Shown here: positions 30,059 to 38,223 of the stretch, piece by piece
Layout of the letters: each line of letters starts with the position of its first letter
Numbering within the stretch: position 1 is the first letter of the stretch
DNA from: Tabrizicola sp. TH137
GTDB lineage: Bacteria; Pseudomonadota; Alphaproteobacteria; Rhodobacterales; Rhodobacteraceae
Length of the DNA: 64,000 nt
Direction of reading: 5' to 3'
NCBI RefSeq assembly: GCF_002855575.1
Contig: NZ_PKRQ01000003.1
Location: forward strand, 1 to 64,000
Translations under genes and position numbers: made by a program
The notes under the pieces: model-generated
Seen by the model: the letters and a program-made list of their open reading frames with translations, nothing else
The model's database searches: none
Told to the model about the DNA's origin: nothing

Positions 30059-31288
30059 ATGGACGATGTGATCGTGGTTCCCGACAGCGCGGGTGCAGAC
30101 CTGCGCCGCCATCTGGGCCTTGCCCCTTCCGCCCCCTTGCGTATCAGCTACATCCCCGGACCGGGTGACGTCGTAGGCACCTTCGATCAGTGGCGCGAAG
30201 GCCGCCACGAAACGCGGGTGCCGATCATCGCCTATTCCCTGATGTTCTACGAACTCATGCACAGGCTGGAAGCCGACTGCCAGATCATATCCCTCGCCCC
30301 CCCTCCCGCGCCGCGATCGCCAAGACAGGATGGACGGTTCCGCTTCGACCAGGTGCAAGAGCGCGCCGCAACGAACCGGTGGCAGTGGATATGGAGCCAG
30401 CACAGATTCGCCCGGGACGTCACCGCACAGGTCGCGCGATTCAGGCCGCATATCGTGCTCAATTCGACCCACACCCCTGCCGCCGCCTGGAAGGGCATGG
30501 CCAGGGGACGGAAGCTGATCCTGTCGGCGCATAACTCCTTCTGGCCTATGGGGCGGCCGCCCGCCGATCCGAAAAATCGCCTGCGGCGGGCGCTTCTCGC
30601 CGGGCAGGCCGCCGCATTGGATGGCGCGGTCTGCACCTCTCACGAATGCATGCGCCAGATCGCTGCGCTGACCGGAGGGCGGGTCAAAGGAGAGGTCGAA
30701 CATCCCCAGATCGTGGATCGCTATCCGCTGCAACGGCGCGACAGACCCAGCAACCTTCTCTTTCTCGGCCGAACCGAACCCTCCAAGGGTGTCTTCCTGC
30801 TCCTCGATGCCTTTGAAAGGCTGGCCGGGAAGCATCCGGATCTGACCCTGACCTTTGCCGGCTCCGGCAGTTCCGAAGCCGCGCTCCGGGCACGCTGCGC
30901 GGCCTCGCCCCATGCCGGGCGGATCACCTTTCTGGGCAGGATCGGCTCGGCCCGCGTCCATGCCGCCATCGCCGCCTCCGACTTGGTCATCTGTCCCACG
31001 ATGACATCTTTCAACGAAGGCCTCGCCGTCGTCGGCTTCGAAGCGGCCGCTCACGGCATCCCCTCGGTGCTGAGTTCGGTCGTCCCTGCGGCCGAGCTTC
31101 TCGGCGATGCCGCCTCGGTCTTCACCGCCGATGATGGCCAGGCCCTGGAGGGTCTCCTCCTGCACCTGCTGAACGATCCCGACACCTACCGCCGCAAATG
31201 CGCCGCGACGGCGCTGGTTCGGGAAAGGCTCTATGACCGCTCCCTGTCCTGGGGATCGGCCCTTTTCCGCAGCCTGATGTCCCTCTAG
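30059..31288 (+). CDS. Family 4-type glycosyltransferase
   Basis: About 409 residues with a GT-B fold. The acceptor-side Rossmann half is divergent (LRISYIPGPGDVVGTFDQW) and the donor half has LFLGRTEPSKGVFLLLDAFE and the E-x7-E-like FNEGLAVVGFEAAAHGIPSV. It would add a sugar to a glycolipid or polysaccharide. Start is uncertain: the ATG at 30059 (MDDVIVVPDS) is preferred because the domain begins about 25 residues later, but the frame is open to a TTG at 29972 and no strong ribosome site is visible. No other polysaccharide genes are adjacent. Confidence 0.75.
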   Translation: MDDVIVVPDSAGADLRRHLGLAPSAPLRISYIPGPGDVVGTFDQWREGRHETRVPIIAYSLMFYELMHRLEADCQIISLAPPPAPRSPRQDGRFRFDQVQERAATNRWQWIWSQHRFARDVTAQVARFRPHIVLNSTHTPAAAWKGMARGRKLILSAHNSFWPMGRPPADPKNRLRRALLAGQAAALDGAVCTSHECMRQIAALTGGRVKGEVEHPQIVDRYPLQRRDRPSNLLFLGRTEPSKGVFLLLDAFERLAGKHPDLTLTFAGSGSSEAALRARCAASPHAGRITFLGRIGSARVHAAIAASDLVICPTMTSFNEGLAVVGFEAAAHGIPSVLSSVVPAAELLGDAASVFTADDGQALEGLLLHLLNDPDTYRRKCAATALVRERLYDRSLSWGSALFRSLMSL

Positions 31289-31588
31289 CCGCGCGCCCGG
31301 TCCCGAATCACCGCACCCCCGGACCGCACAGCCGCCCCCGCCAGGGCCCTCATTCCCACCCCCTGCAAGGGCCTTCCTCACGCCAGCCCGCCCCGAATTG
31401 GGGCCTTTCCCCCAATTCTCCGTAAACTTGCGGCAATATCCGGGCCATCCGCCCTATACCCCGCGACACAGCCCTCCCGCGCGCGCAGACCTAAACGGAA
31501 GTCAGAGCCGGATTGTCTTGCACCGCCCCGCGCCCGTCCGGCAGGCTAGGACAAAGGCCGTCTCGCCGCACCGTTCCAAGGGGTTTTC
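31289..31588. other. Intergenic region with one perfect hairpin
   Basis: No gene is supported here. At 31395-31418 GAATTGGGG and CCCCAATTC form a 9-bp perfect stem with loop CCTTTC, about 110 bp after the glycosyltransferase stop; it may be a terminator or operator. Confidence 0.45.
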
Positions 31589-32071
31589 ATGCACCGGTTC
31601 TTCGCGTTGCTCTCCGCAGCCATCTTCGTCCTGCTGCTCTCGACCGTCGCGCTGTTCCTCATGATCGTCGACTCGCGCGCCTCTGCCCCGGCGCCGCTGC
31701 CCGCCTCGGTCAGCCTGCACCTGCCCCCCCGTCCCGGCCGCAGCCGCAACACCCTGATCCCGCAGCCATTTCCGCCCCCGGCGCCACCTTTCGGAGACCG
31801 CCACCCCCCCCCGCAAAGGCGCAAGGAAAAAGGCCCGCCCCGGGGTCGCGGTGGCGGGCCTGTCGAATCAGGATGGAGGCAAGCCATCCCGGACAGGTCA
31901 TTTATGCGAATGATTTGCATAATCATCAAGCCAAAACTGCGCCGCTGCATTTTTCTCATTCCGGCAACTTCCGCCACTCCCCGGGAAGGGCCGCCCGGCC
32001 GCCCTTCCCACCGCGATGGCCAGCCCCGCCTCCAACCGCGCTTCGCCAGTGAACAGGGGCTAGACCCTTGA
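31589..32071 (+). CDS. Doubtful small ORF with one membrane helix
   Basis: The first 30 codons give a plausible membrane segment (MHRFFALLSAAIFVLLLSTV) behind AAGGGG, but the remainder is proline/arginine low complexity typical of non-coding GC-rich DNA. It runs across a terminator and promoter on the other strand. If real, the product is probably much shorter than the open frame suggests. Confidence 0.2.
   Translation: MHRFFALLSAAIFVLLLSTVALFLMIVDSRASAPAPLPASVSLHLPPRPGRSRNTLIPQPFPPPAPPFGDRHPPPQRRKEKGPPRGRGGGPVESGWRQAIPDRSFMRMICIIIKPKLRRCIFLIPATSATPREGPPGRPSHRDGQPRLQPRFASEQGLDP
31824..31895 (-). ncRNA. Candidate small RNA of about 70 nt
   Basis: Downstream of a promoter at 31929-31901, the minus strand folds into nested stems: CCTGTC pairs with GACAGG, enclosing GGATGG paired with CCATCC around a CTTGCCT loop. 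Directly after comes GGCCCGCC, 13-nt loop, GGCGGGCC and TTTTT, an excellent Rho-independent terminator. The apical loop and its 3' side contain GCCTCC, complementary to Shine-Dalgarno sequences as in other alphaproteobacterial small RNAs. No open frame closes inside the transcript. The length, fold and terminator are seen; expression and function are inferred. Confidence 0.55.
31901..31929 (-). promoter_or_regulatory. Promoter with an overlapping Fur/Mur-like palindrome
   Basis: On the minus strand TTGATG (31929-31924), 17 bp, CATAAA (31906-31901). The spacer and -10 are covered by a 21-bp palindrome (31902-31922) with arms TTATGCAAAT and ATTCGCATAA around a central C, matching at 9 of 10 paired positions. 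The T/A-rich TGCAAAT...ATTNGCA form resembles operators of Fur-family regulators (Fur or Mur) in alphaproteobacteria. Binding there would block the -10. Confidence 0.5.
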
Positions 32072-32247
32072 TCGCGCGCCTATTTCCACCGCAGCGTCAA
32101 CTGACGACGCGCCAAAGGCGGGGGTCCGTGGCCTGATTTCCACCCCGACAAACAATCCCCGGTTGTTTTGATCTGGCGCAAAGCCACCCTCACGGCGGCC
32201 ACGTAAAGATTCCTGAACAGACGGTTCTTCCCACGCCTTCCGGCCAG
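31930..32247. other. Intergenic upstream of the hybrid histidine kinase
   Basis: I see no gene, tRNA or clear terminator in this stretch. Sequence is GC-rich and unstructured to the eye. Confidence 0.4.
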
Positions 32248-35200
32248 ATGGACCGCCCCGAAACCGGATCGCCACAGGATCCGCCCGCAGGAAGACCGCA
32301 TGACCGCCGAACAGACGGGACAGAACCGCCAGACCCTCCGCCATCCGCAGCGCGGACGCGGCCCGGATTGCATCCTCCTTCCGGCAATCCTCGCCCTCGC
32401 CGCCGCGCCGGGCCGGGCCGCAGCCTTCGCGCCCCCCTCGCCACCACCAGCAGCCCATGGCTCGCCCTCTCCCTCGCGCTCATCAGCCTCGCCACGCTCG
32501 GCGCGGTGCTGGTCCTGCGCGGGCGGCTGCGTCGCCTCGACCGTGCCCGCCGCGAGGTGGCCGAGGCGCTGCATCACCGCACCCGCGAACTCAATGGCCT
32601 CCATGCCGTCTTCCTCGCCACCGAAGACCTCTCCCGCCCGCCGCAGGATGTGCTGGCCGCCGTCGCCCTCGCCCTCGAAAACGGGATCGGCGCGCCGGGC
32701 CAGTTCGGCTTTCGCCTGCGCCTCTTCGACACGGTCCATGATCCGCGGCCGGGCGATTGGTCCTGGCTCTTCACCTCGCCCATGATGATCGAGGGCGTCG
32801 AGACGGGCGAGATCGAGGTCCTCGCCCCCAGCGGCCAGTTCGCCCATCTTCACCCCGAGGAACGGCTGCTCGTCGATCTGGCCGCCTCCCGCCTTGCCGG
32901 CCGCACCCTGGGCGCCCTCGCCACCCGCCGCCTCGCCCGCAGCGAGGAACGCTTCCGCCAAACCTTCCGGCATTCCGCCCAGGCCACCGCCCTGCTGCAA
33001 GACGGCGTCTTCACCGAAGGCAACGCCGCCGCCCATGCCATCCTCGGCTATCGCAACGGCGCCACCTTCCTCGGCCTGCGCCCCGACCAGATCTCCCCCG
33101 ACCATCAGCCCGACGGAACCCGCTCCGCCGAAAAGGCCGCGCAGATCATCGACCGCGTCCTGCACGAAGGCAGCGTCAAGTTCGACTGGGAACATCTGCG
33201 CGCCGACGGCACCCCCGTCCTGATCGAGGTGCTGCTCACCGCCGTCCCCGATGGCGACCGCGTCGATATCCTGTCGATCTGGAACGACATCACCGTAACG
33301 CGCGAGGCAGAGGCCGCCCTCGCCAATCACCAGCGCACGCTCGAGGCGCAGGTCGCCCGCCGGACCGAAGACCTCTCCGCCCGCACGGATGAACTCCAAA
33401 CCATCCTCGCCACCGCCGACAGCGGCATCGCCCTGATCCGCGACGGCCGCATCGCCACCTGCAATCCCGGCCTGTCCTCCCTGCTCATCTGGCCGCAGGA
33501 TCAACTGACCGGGGCCAGTACCCGCCTCTTCCTGCCTGATCCCGACGAATGGTCGCGCCTGCGCGCCGAAGCCCTGGCCAGCATGGGCCGCGGCGAAACC
33601 TATCACGGCAGCACCGAACTGCGCTGCGGCGACGGCTCGCTGCGCTGGGTCCATCTGCGCGCCACCGCCATCGACCCGCGCGATCCCGCCGCCGGGGCGG
33701 TCTGGGTCCTCACCGATGCCGCCCGCGAACGGGCCGCCGCCGCCCAGCTTGCCCATGCCCGCGACATTGCCGAACAGACCGCGCGCCTGAAATCCGAATT
33801 CCTCGCGCAGATGAGCCATGAGCTGCGCTCCCCCATCAACGCCGTGATCGGTTTCGGCGACCTGCTCCTCGGCTCTCCCCTCACCCCGCATCAGCGCAAC
33901 TATGTGGTCAAGCTTCAGGCGGCAGGCCAGCACCTGCTGTCCATCGTCAACGACGTGCTCGATCTGTCAAAGGTCGAGGCGGGCAAGCTCCGCATCGAAC
34001 GCACCGAATTCGGCCTTGCCCCCGTCCTGCGCGCCGCCTGCGACAGCATCGCCGCCGCCGCCGCCGACAAGGGGGTGGAACTGATCCTCGACGCCGATCC
34101 CGCCCTGCCCCCCCGCCTCATCGGCGATCCGCTGCGCATCACGCAGATCCTGATGAACTACCTCTCCAACGCGCTGAAATTCACGACCTCCGGCGAAATC
34201 CGCCTCGACGTGGCCGCCGAAACGGAAGGGATGATCCGCTTCACCGTCTCCGATACCGGGATCGGCATGTCCCCCGAACAGATCACCCGCCTGTTCCAGA
34301 GCTTCTCGCAGGCCGAAGAGTCCACCGCCCGTCTCTACGGCGGCACCGGCCTCGGCCTCGCCATCTGCCGCCAGCTCGCCGATCTCATGCAGGGCGAGGT
34401 CGGCGTGGACAGCGCCCCCGGCGAAGGCAGCCGTTTCTGGGTGCGCCTGCCGCTCGACCCGGCCCCCGGCCCGGCCCTGCCGGTGCCGAAACCGCTGCGC
34501 GACCGCCGCCTCCTGATCCTCGATGACAATCCGCGCGCCGCCCTGGCCATTTCTCGCCCCCTCGCCGCCGCCGGGGCGCGGATCACCACCGCAGCCGATC
34601 TGACGGCAGCCATCGCCGCCCTGCGCCGCGCCCGCGTCGATGCCCTCTTGATCGACAGCCGCATGCCCGATGCCGATGGCCACCTCGCCGCCGCCCGCCT
34701 TCAGGCCGCCTGCGGTGCCGCGCTGCCGCCGCTCGTCCTCCTTTCCCATCGGGGCGGCCATGCGGCAGTGGAAGACGCCTATGACCACGGCTTCCGCGAT
34801 CTCGTCCTGAAACCCGTCGATCCCGATATCCTGATCCCCCGCCTGACCGACATCTTCGCAGGCCAGGACCTGCGCGGTCGCCGAATGCCGGGGCAGGCCC
34901 CCGATTTCACCCCCGACCTCCCGCCGGACCCGGTGCCGCCCACCCCTTTCGCCGGCCGCAGCGCGCTCATCGTGGACGACAATCCGCTCAACCTCGAAGT
35001 GACCGCCGCCCTGCTGCAACATCAGGGTCTCAGGACCCTCACCGCCACCAACGGGGCCGAGGCGATCGAGACCCTGCTCGACCATGACATCGACCTGATC
35101 CTGATGGACTGCCAGATGCCCGTGATGGATGGCATCGACGCCACCCGCCGCATCCGCGCCCTGCCCGGCGCCCGCGCGGGCCTGCCCATCATCGGCCTCA

Positions 35201-35355
35201 CGGGCCAGTCCGATACGGGCGACCGCGACCGGGGCCTCGCTGCGGGCATGTCCGATTACCTCGTCAAACCCGTCGCCCCCTCCGCCCTGCGCGCCGCGCT
35301 GGCCCGGCATCTGGAGCAGGCCCCCGCCGCCGCCAAGGCGGCTCAGGTCTCATAG
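32248..35355 (+). CDS. Hybrid sensor histidine kinase with two receiver domains; probable N-terminal frameshift
   Basis: A 1035-residue open frame. After one clear membrane helix (WLALSLALISLATLGAVLVL) come a GAF-like region, two PAS domains (about residues 230-360 and 385-495), HisKA with phospho-His524 in MSHELRSP, HATPase (NALKF, DTGIGM, GTGLGL), a degenerate receiver (Asp803) and a full receiver (Asp954 in LMDCQMPVMDG). It signals through internal phosphorelay; no partner is adjacent. The first about 55 residues of this frame look non-coding. A better start (AGGAAG then ATG at 32300) lies in another frame and codes CILLPAILALAAAPGR; one extra C in the C6 run at 32432-32437 would join it to the helix above. 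The 3' end overlaps the SDR gene by 13 bp. Confidence 0.85.
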   Translation: MDRPETGSPQDPPAGRPHDRRTDGTEPPDPPPSAARTRPGLHPPSGNPRPRRRAGPGRSLRAPLATTSSPWLALSLALISLATLGAVLVLRGRLRRLDRARREVAEALHHRTRELNGLHAVFLATEDLSRPPQDVLAAVALALENGIGAPGQFGFRLRLFDTVHDPRPGDWSWLFTSPMMIEGVETGEIEVLAPSGQFAHLHPEERLLVDLAASRLAGRTLGALATRRLARSEERFRQTFRHSAQATALLQDGVFTEGNAAAHAILGYRNGATFLGLRPDQISPDHQPDGTRSAEKAAQIIDRVLHEGSVKFDWEHLRADGTPVLIEVLLTAVPDGDRVDILSIWNDITVTREAEAALANHQRTLEAQVARRTEDLSARTDELQTILATADSGIALIRDGRIATCNPGLSSLLIWPQDQLTGASTRLFLPDPDEWSRLRAEALASMGRGETYHGSTELRCGDGSLRWVHLRATAIDPRDPAAGAVWVLTDAARERAAAAQLAHARDIAEQTARLKSEFLAQMSHELRSPINAVIGFGDLLLGSPLTPHQRNYVVKLQAAGQHLLSIVNDVLDLSKVEAGKLRIERTEFGLAPVLRAACDSIAAAAADKGVELILDADPALPPRLIGDPLRITQILMNYLSNALKFTTSGEIRLDVAAETEGMIRFTVSDTGIGMSPEQITRLFQSFSQAEESTARLYGGTGLGLAICRQLADLMQGEVGVDSAPGEGSRFWVRLPLDPAPGPALPVPKPLRDRRLLILDDNPRAALAISRPLAAAGARITTAADLTAAIAALRRARVDALLIDSRMPDADGHLAAARLQAACGAALPPLVLLSHRGGHAAVEDAYDHGFRDLVLKPVDPDILIPRLTDIFAGQDLRGRRMPGQAPDFTPDLPPDPVPPTPFAGRSALIVDDNPLNLEVTAALLQHQGLRTLTATNGAEAIETLLDHDIDLILMDCQMPVMDGIDATRRIRALPGARAGLPIIGLTGQSDTGDRDRGLAAGMSDYLVKPVAPSALRAALARHLEQAPAAAKAAQVS

Positions 35356-36104
35356 GGCCAGGGGGCCTGCGAAAAGGTGCCGCCATCCACCCACAGCGTC
35401 TGCCCCGTCACATAGGCCGCCGCCTGCGAACAGAAGAACAGCACCGGCCCGGCAATATCCTCGGGCGTCCCCACCCGGCGCAGCGGCGTGATCGGCGCCC
35501 ATTGCCCCGCATAATCCCCCGCCTCCGCCGCCGTCCGCTCGGTGGCAATCGCCCCCGGAGCCACGCAATTCACCCTTATCCCATGGGGGCCAAGCTCGCT
35601 CGCCGCGACCTTGGTGAACTGCTCGATCCCGCCCTTCGACGCGGTGTAATCCACCAGCCGCGGAAAGGCCCATTTGTTGCAGCCCGATCCGAGGTTGACG
35701 ATGGACCCCGCCACCCCGGCCGCGATCATCAGCCGCGCCGCGGCCTGCGTGTTCAGAAAGGTGCCGCGCAGATTGGTGCGCATCACCGCATCCCACTGCT
35801 CCACCCGCAACTCCATCAGCCCGGCCCAGCTCTGGATGCCCGCATTGTTCACCAGGATCGCCGGCGCCGCCCCCGCCCATTCCGCTGCGCGGGCGTGAAA
35901 GGCAGGCACCGCCACCTCATCCCCCGCATCCACCTCCACCGCCAGACAGCGCCGCCCCAGCGCCTCCACCTCCGCCACCACCCGCGCGGCCGCCTCGGCG
36001 CTGCCCAGATGCGTCAGCGCCACATCATGCCCCGCCCCCGCCAGCGCCAGCACAAGGGGCCGCCCGATGGCCGAAGTCCCCGCCGTCACAACCGCCAGTG
36101 CCAT
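35343..36104 (-). CDS. SDR-family oxidoreductase
   Basis: A 253-residue short-chain dehydrogenase. The nucleotide-binding turn is TAGTSAIGRP, a variant of TGxxxGIG; NNAG, the catalytic Tyr-x3-Lys (DYTASKGG) and the C-terminal VDGG are present. It reduces or oxidises a hydroxyl or keto group with NAD(P); substrate unknown. It starts 9 bp before the end of the TSUP gene upstream on the same strand, suggesting one transcript. Convergent overlap with the kinase gene. Confidence 0.88.
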   Translation of the reverse strand: MALAVVTAGTSAIGRPLVLALAGAGHDVALTHLGSAEAAARVVAEVEALGRRCLAVEVDAGDEVAVPAFHARAAEWAGAAPAILVNNAGIQSWAGLMELRVEQWDAVMRTNLRGTFLNTQAAARLMIAAGVAGSIVNLGSGCNKWAFPRLVDYTASKGGIEQFTKVAASELGPHGIRVNCVAPGAIATERTAAEAGDYAGQWAPITPLRRVGTPEDIAGPVLFFCSQAAAYVTGQTLWVDGGTFSQAPWPYET

Positions 36105-36113
36105 GATCCCCCC

Positions 36114-36941
36114 TCAGCCCAGCATGTCCCAGACGAACCGCGCGCAGACCACCAGCAGGAAAATCCCGAACCCCGTCTCCAGCACCCGCTTGGGCAGGGT
36201 ATGCGCCAGCTTCACCCCGAACCGCGTGGTCAAAAGCGTGGTGGGAATCGTCAGCGCAAAGGTCAAAAGGCTCACATAGCCCAGCGCATCCGCAGGCAAC
36301 CCCGGCTTGCCCCAGCCCGCCAGCATGTAACCGATGGTCCCCGGCAGCGCGATCAGCACGCCCACCCCCGCCGCCGTCGAAATCGCCCGGCGGATATCAT
36401 AGCCATGCAGCGTCAAGAGCAGGTTCGTAATCGCCCCCCCGCCGATACCCATAAGCGCAGACAATACCCCGATCACCCCACCATAACCGACCAGAACCTT
36501 CCGCCCCGGCAGACCCTCGGCCAGCCGCCAGCCCTTCCCCCCGGTCAGCAGCTTCGCCGCATTGGTCAGCGCCACCGCCACGAAGACCAGTTGAAACACC
36601 ACCGGCTCGGCAAAGCGCGCGATCACCGATCCGGCCAGCACGCCCAGCACAACCGGCACCGCCCAGAGCTTCAGCAGATCCATATCCACCGTCCCCCGCA
36701 GGAAATGCCCCCGCGCCGAATTCAGCGAGGTCGGGATGATCACCGCCAGCGACGTGCCCACCGCCATCGGCATCCGCACCTCGTCGGGGTAATCCAGCAC
36801 CCGGAACAGCTCAAAGAAGATGGGCACCGAAATCGCCCCGCCCCCGATGCCGAACACGCCCGCCAGCAGCCCGATCAGCGCGCCCGCCACGATCAGCGCC
36901 CCGATCACCGGCAAAAGCGCCGCCAGTTCGATCCCGTCCAT
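36114..36941 (-). CDS. TSUP-family permease (TauE/SafE type)
   Basis: A 275-residue permease with about eight helices in two halves, each with the family signature (LLAGVFGIGGGAISVPIFFE and ALMGIGGGAITNLLL). TSUP proteins export sulfite, sulfoacetate or other organic anions. Start at MDGIELAALL after a GGGACGG-type site. It precedes the SDR gene and is separate from the second TSUP gene inside the taurine operon. Confidence 0.87.
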   Translation of the reverse strand: MDGIELAALLPVIGALIVAGALIGLLAGVFGIGGGAISVPIFFELFRVLDYPDEVRMPMAVGTSLAVIIPTSLNSARGHFLRGTVDMDLLKLWAVPVVLGVLAGSVIARFAEPVVFQLVFVAVALTNAAKLLTGGKGWRLAEGLPGRKVLVGYGGVIGVLSALMGIGGGAITNLLLTLHGYDIRRAISTAAGVGVLIALPGTIGYMLAGWGKPGLPADALGYVSLLTFALTIPTTLLTTRFGVKLAHTLPKRVLETGFGIFLLVVCARFVWDMLG

Positions 36942-37080
36942 GTTCCGCCGTCCCTTCCTGCTCCGGCCCCCGCAGGAAACCGCCCCGATCAGTCTTAGGC
37001 CGCGCCTCCGGCAAGGACAACCGCTTGCCGAAGCCGCCCGTCCCGCTACGCTTCCGCCCGCAGGCAGAAGGAGACGCCCC

Positions 37081-38199
37081 ATGACCGTGAACACCGCCCC
37101 CATCTCGGCGGGCGAGGCGCTCGCCCTCCTCCGCGCCGCCCATCAGGCACAGGCCGCAGGCAGCCTCACCGCCGCATGGATGCTGCACGGCCGCCCCGGC
37201 ATCGGCAAATCCGACATCGTGGCGCAACTCGCCGCCGAAACCGGCGCGCAGCTCTTCGACCTCCGCCTGACGACCATCGAACCGCAGGATCTGCGCGGCC
37301 TGCCTTTCTACGATCACAGCACCCGCCGCACCGTCTGGTATCGCCCCGAAGACCTGCCCGACGATCCCGCCCGCCCCGCGATCCTCTTCCTCGACGAACT
37401 CACCGCCGCCGCGCCCAGCCTGCAACCCACCGTCTATGGCCTGCTTCAGGAACGCCGCGTCGGCCGCCATCAGCTTCCCGCCTCCTGCTTCCTCGTCGCC
37501 GCCGGGAACGGCACCGATGATGGGGCGATTGCCTATGAGATGGGCACTGCCCTCGCCGACCGCCTGATCCACCTGCATCTCCGGGCCGAGGCGACGGACT
37601 GGCTCACCCGCTACGCCGTCCCGCGCGGCCTCCACCCCGCCGTCATCACCTTCATCCGCACCCGCCCCGACCTTCTGGAAAACTCTGAAGACGCGCTTCG
37701 CCGCGGCCTCACCATCGCCTGCACCCCGCGCTCATGGGTCCGCGTCTCCGATATCCTTCAGGCCATCCCCGACCCGCGCCTCCGCGCCCCCATGATCGCC
37801 GGCACTATCGGCGACGCCGCCGCCGCCGAATTCCTGCTGGTGGCCGAGGAAATCGCCGCCACCGTGCAGGTGGCCGACCTGCTCGATGCACCGAAGGCAA
37901 AACGCCCCGACCTCTACCCCCAGACGATGACCGGCCTCACCGCCCTCACCTATGCCCTGATCGGCACCGCCGACGCCGCCACCATGCCAAAGGTGATCGA
38001 GGTGATGGCCGACCTCCGCCACCTCCCCCGCCTGCGCCCCGATGCCCCCTTCGCCCGCCTGCCTTTGGCCGAGCTTTGCACCCACGGCTTCGAACTCCTG
38101 ATCCAGAAGGCCCTGACCCAGAACCTCACCGACGCCTTCCGCACCTCCCCCGCCTATGCCGAATACCGCGCCGAACGGCAGGCGCAGGGGTTGGAATGA
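37081..38199 (+). CDS. MoxR-type AAA+ ATPase
   Basis: A 372-residue AAA+ ATPase with Walker A GRPGIGKSD (about 37-45), Walker B ILFLDE (D105, E106) and a C-terminal lid. MoxR ATPases act as chaperones with VWA-domain partners. Good site GAAGGAGACG before the ATG. Only 24 bp separate it from the VWA gene, including a tandem duplication. Confidence 0.87.
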   Translation: MTVNTAPISAGEALALLRAAHQAQAAGSLTAAWMLHGRPGIGKSDIVAQLAAETGAQLFDLRLTTIEPQDLRGLPFYDHSTRRTVWYRPEDLPDDPARPAILFLDELTAAAPSLQPTVYGLLQERRVGRHQLPASCFLVAAGNGTDDGAIAYEMGTALADRLIHLHLRAEATDWLTRYAVPRGLHPAVITFIRTRPDLLENSEDALRRGLTIACTPRSWVRVSDILQAIPDPRLRAPMIAGTIGDAAAAEFLLVAEEIAATVQVADLLDAPKAKRPDLYPQTMTGLTALTYALIGTADAATMPKVIEVMADLRHLPRLRPDAPFARLPLAELCTHGFELLIQKALTQNLTDAFRTSPAYAEYRAERQAQGLE

Positions 38200-38221
38200 T
38201 GGGTCTCGAATGATGGGGCTC
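38194..38221 (+). repeat. 14-bp tandem duplication at the MoxR-VWA gene junction
   Basis: GAATGATGGGTCTC is followed by GAATGATGGGGCTC and then GAATGACC, which holds the VWA start. One substitution separates the copies. Removing both would restore a 4-bp ATGA overlap of stop and start. Confidence 0.75.
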
Positions 38222-38223
38222 GA

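Noticed and set aside
31589-32071. Membrane protein gene in the gene-poor stretch
   Set aside because: Only the first 30 codons look protein-like and the frame runs over a terminator and promoter on the other strand; kept only as a doubtful feature.
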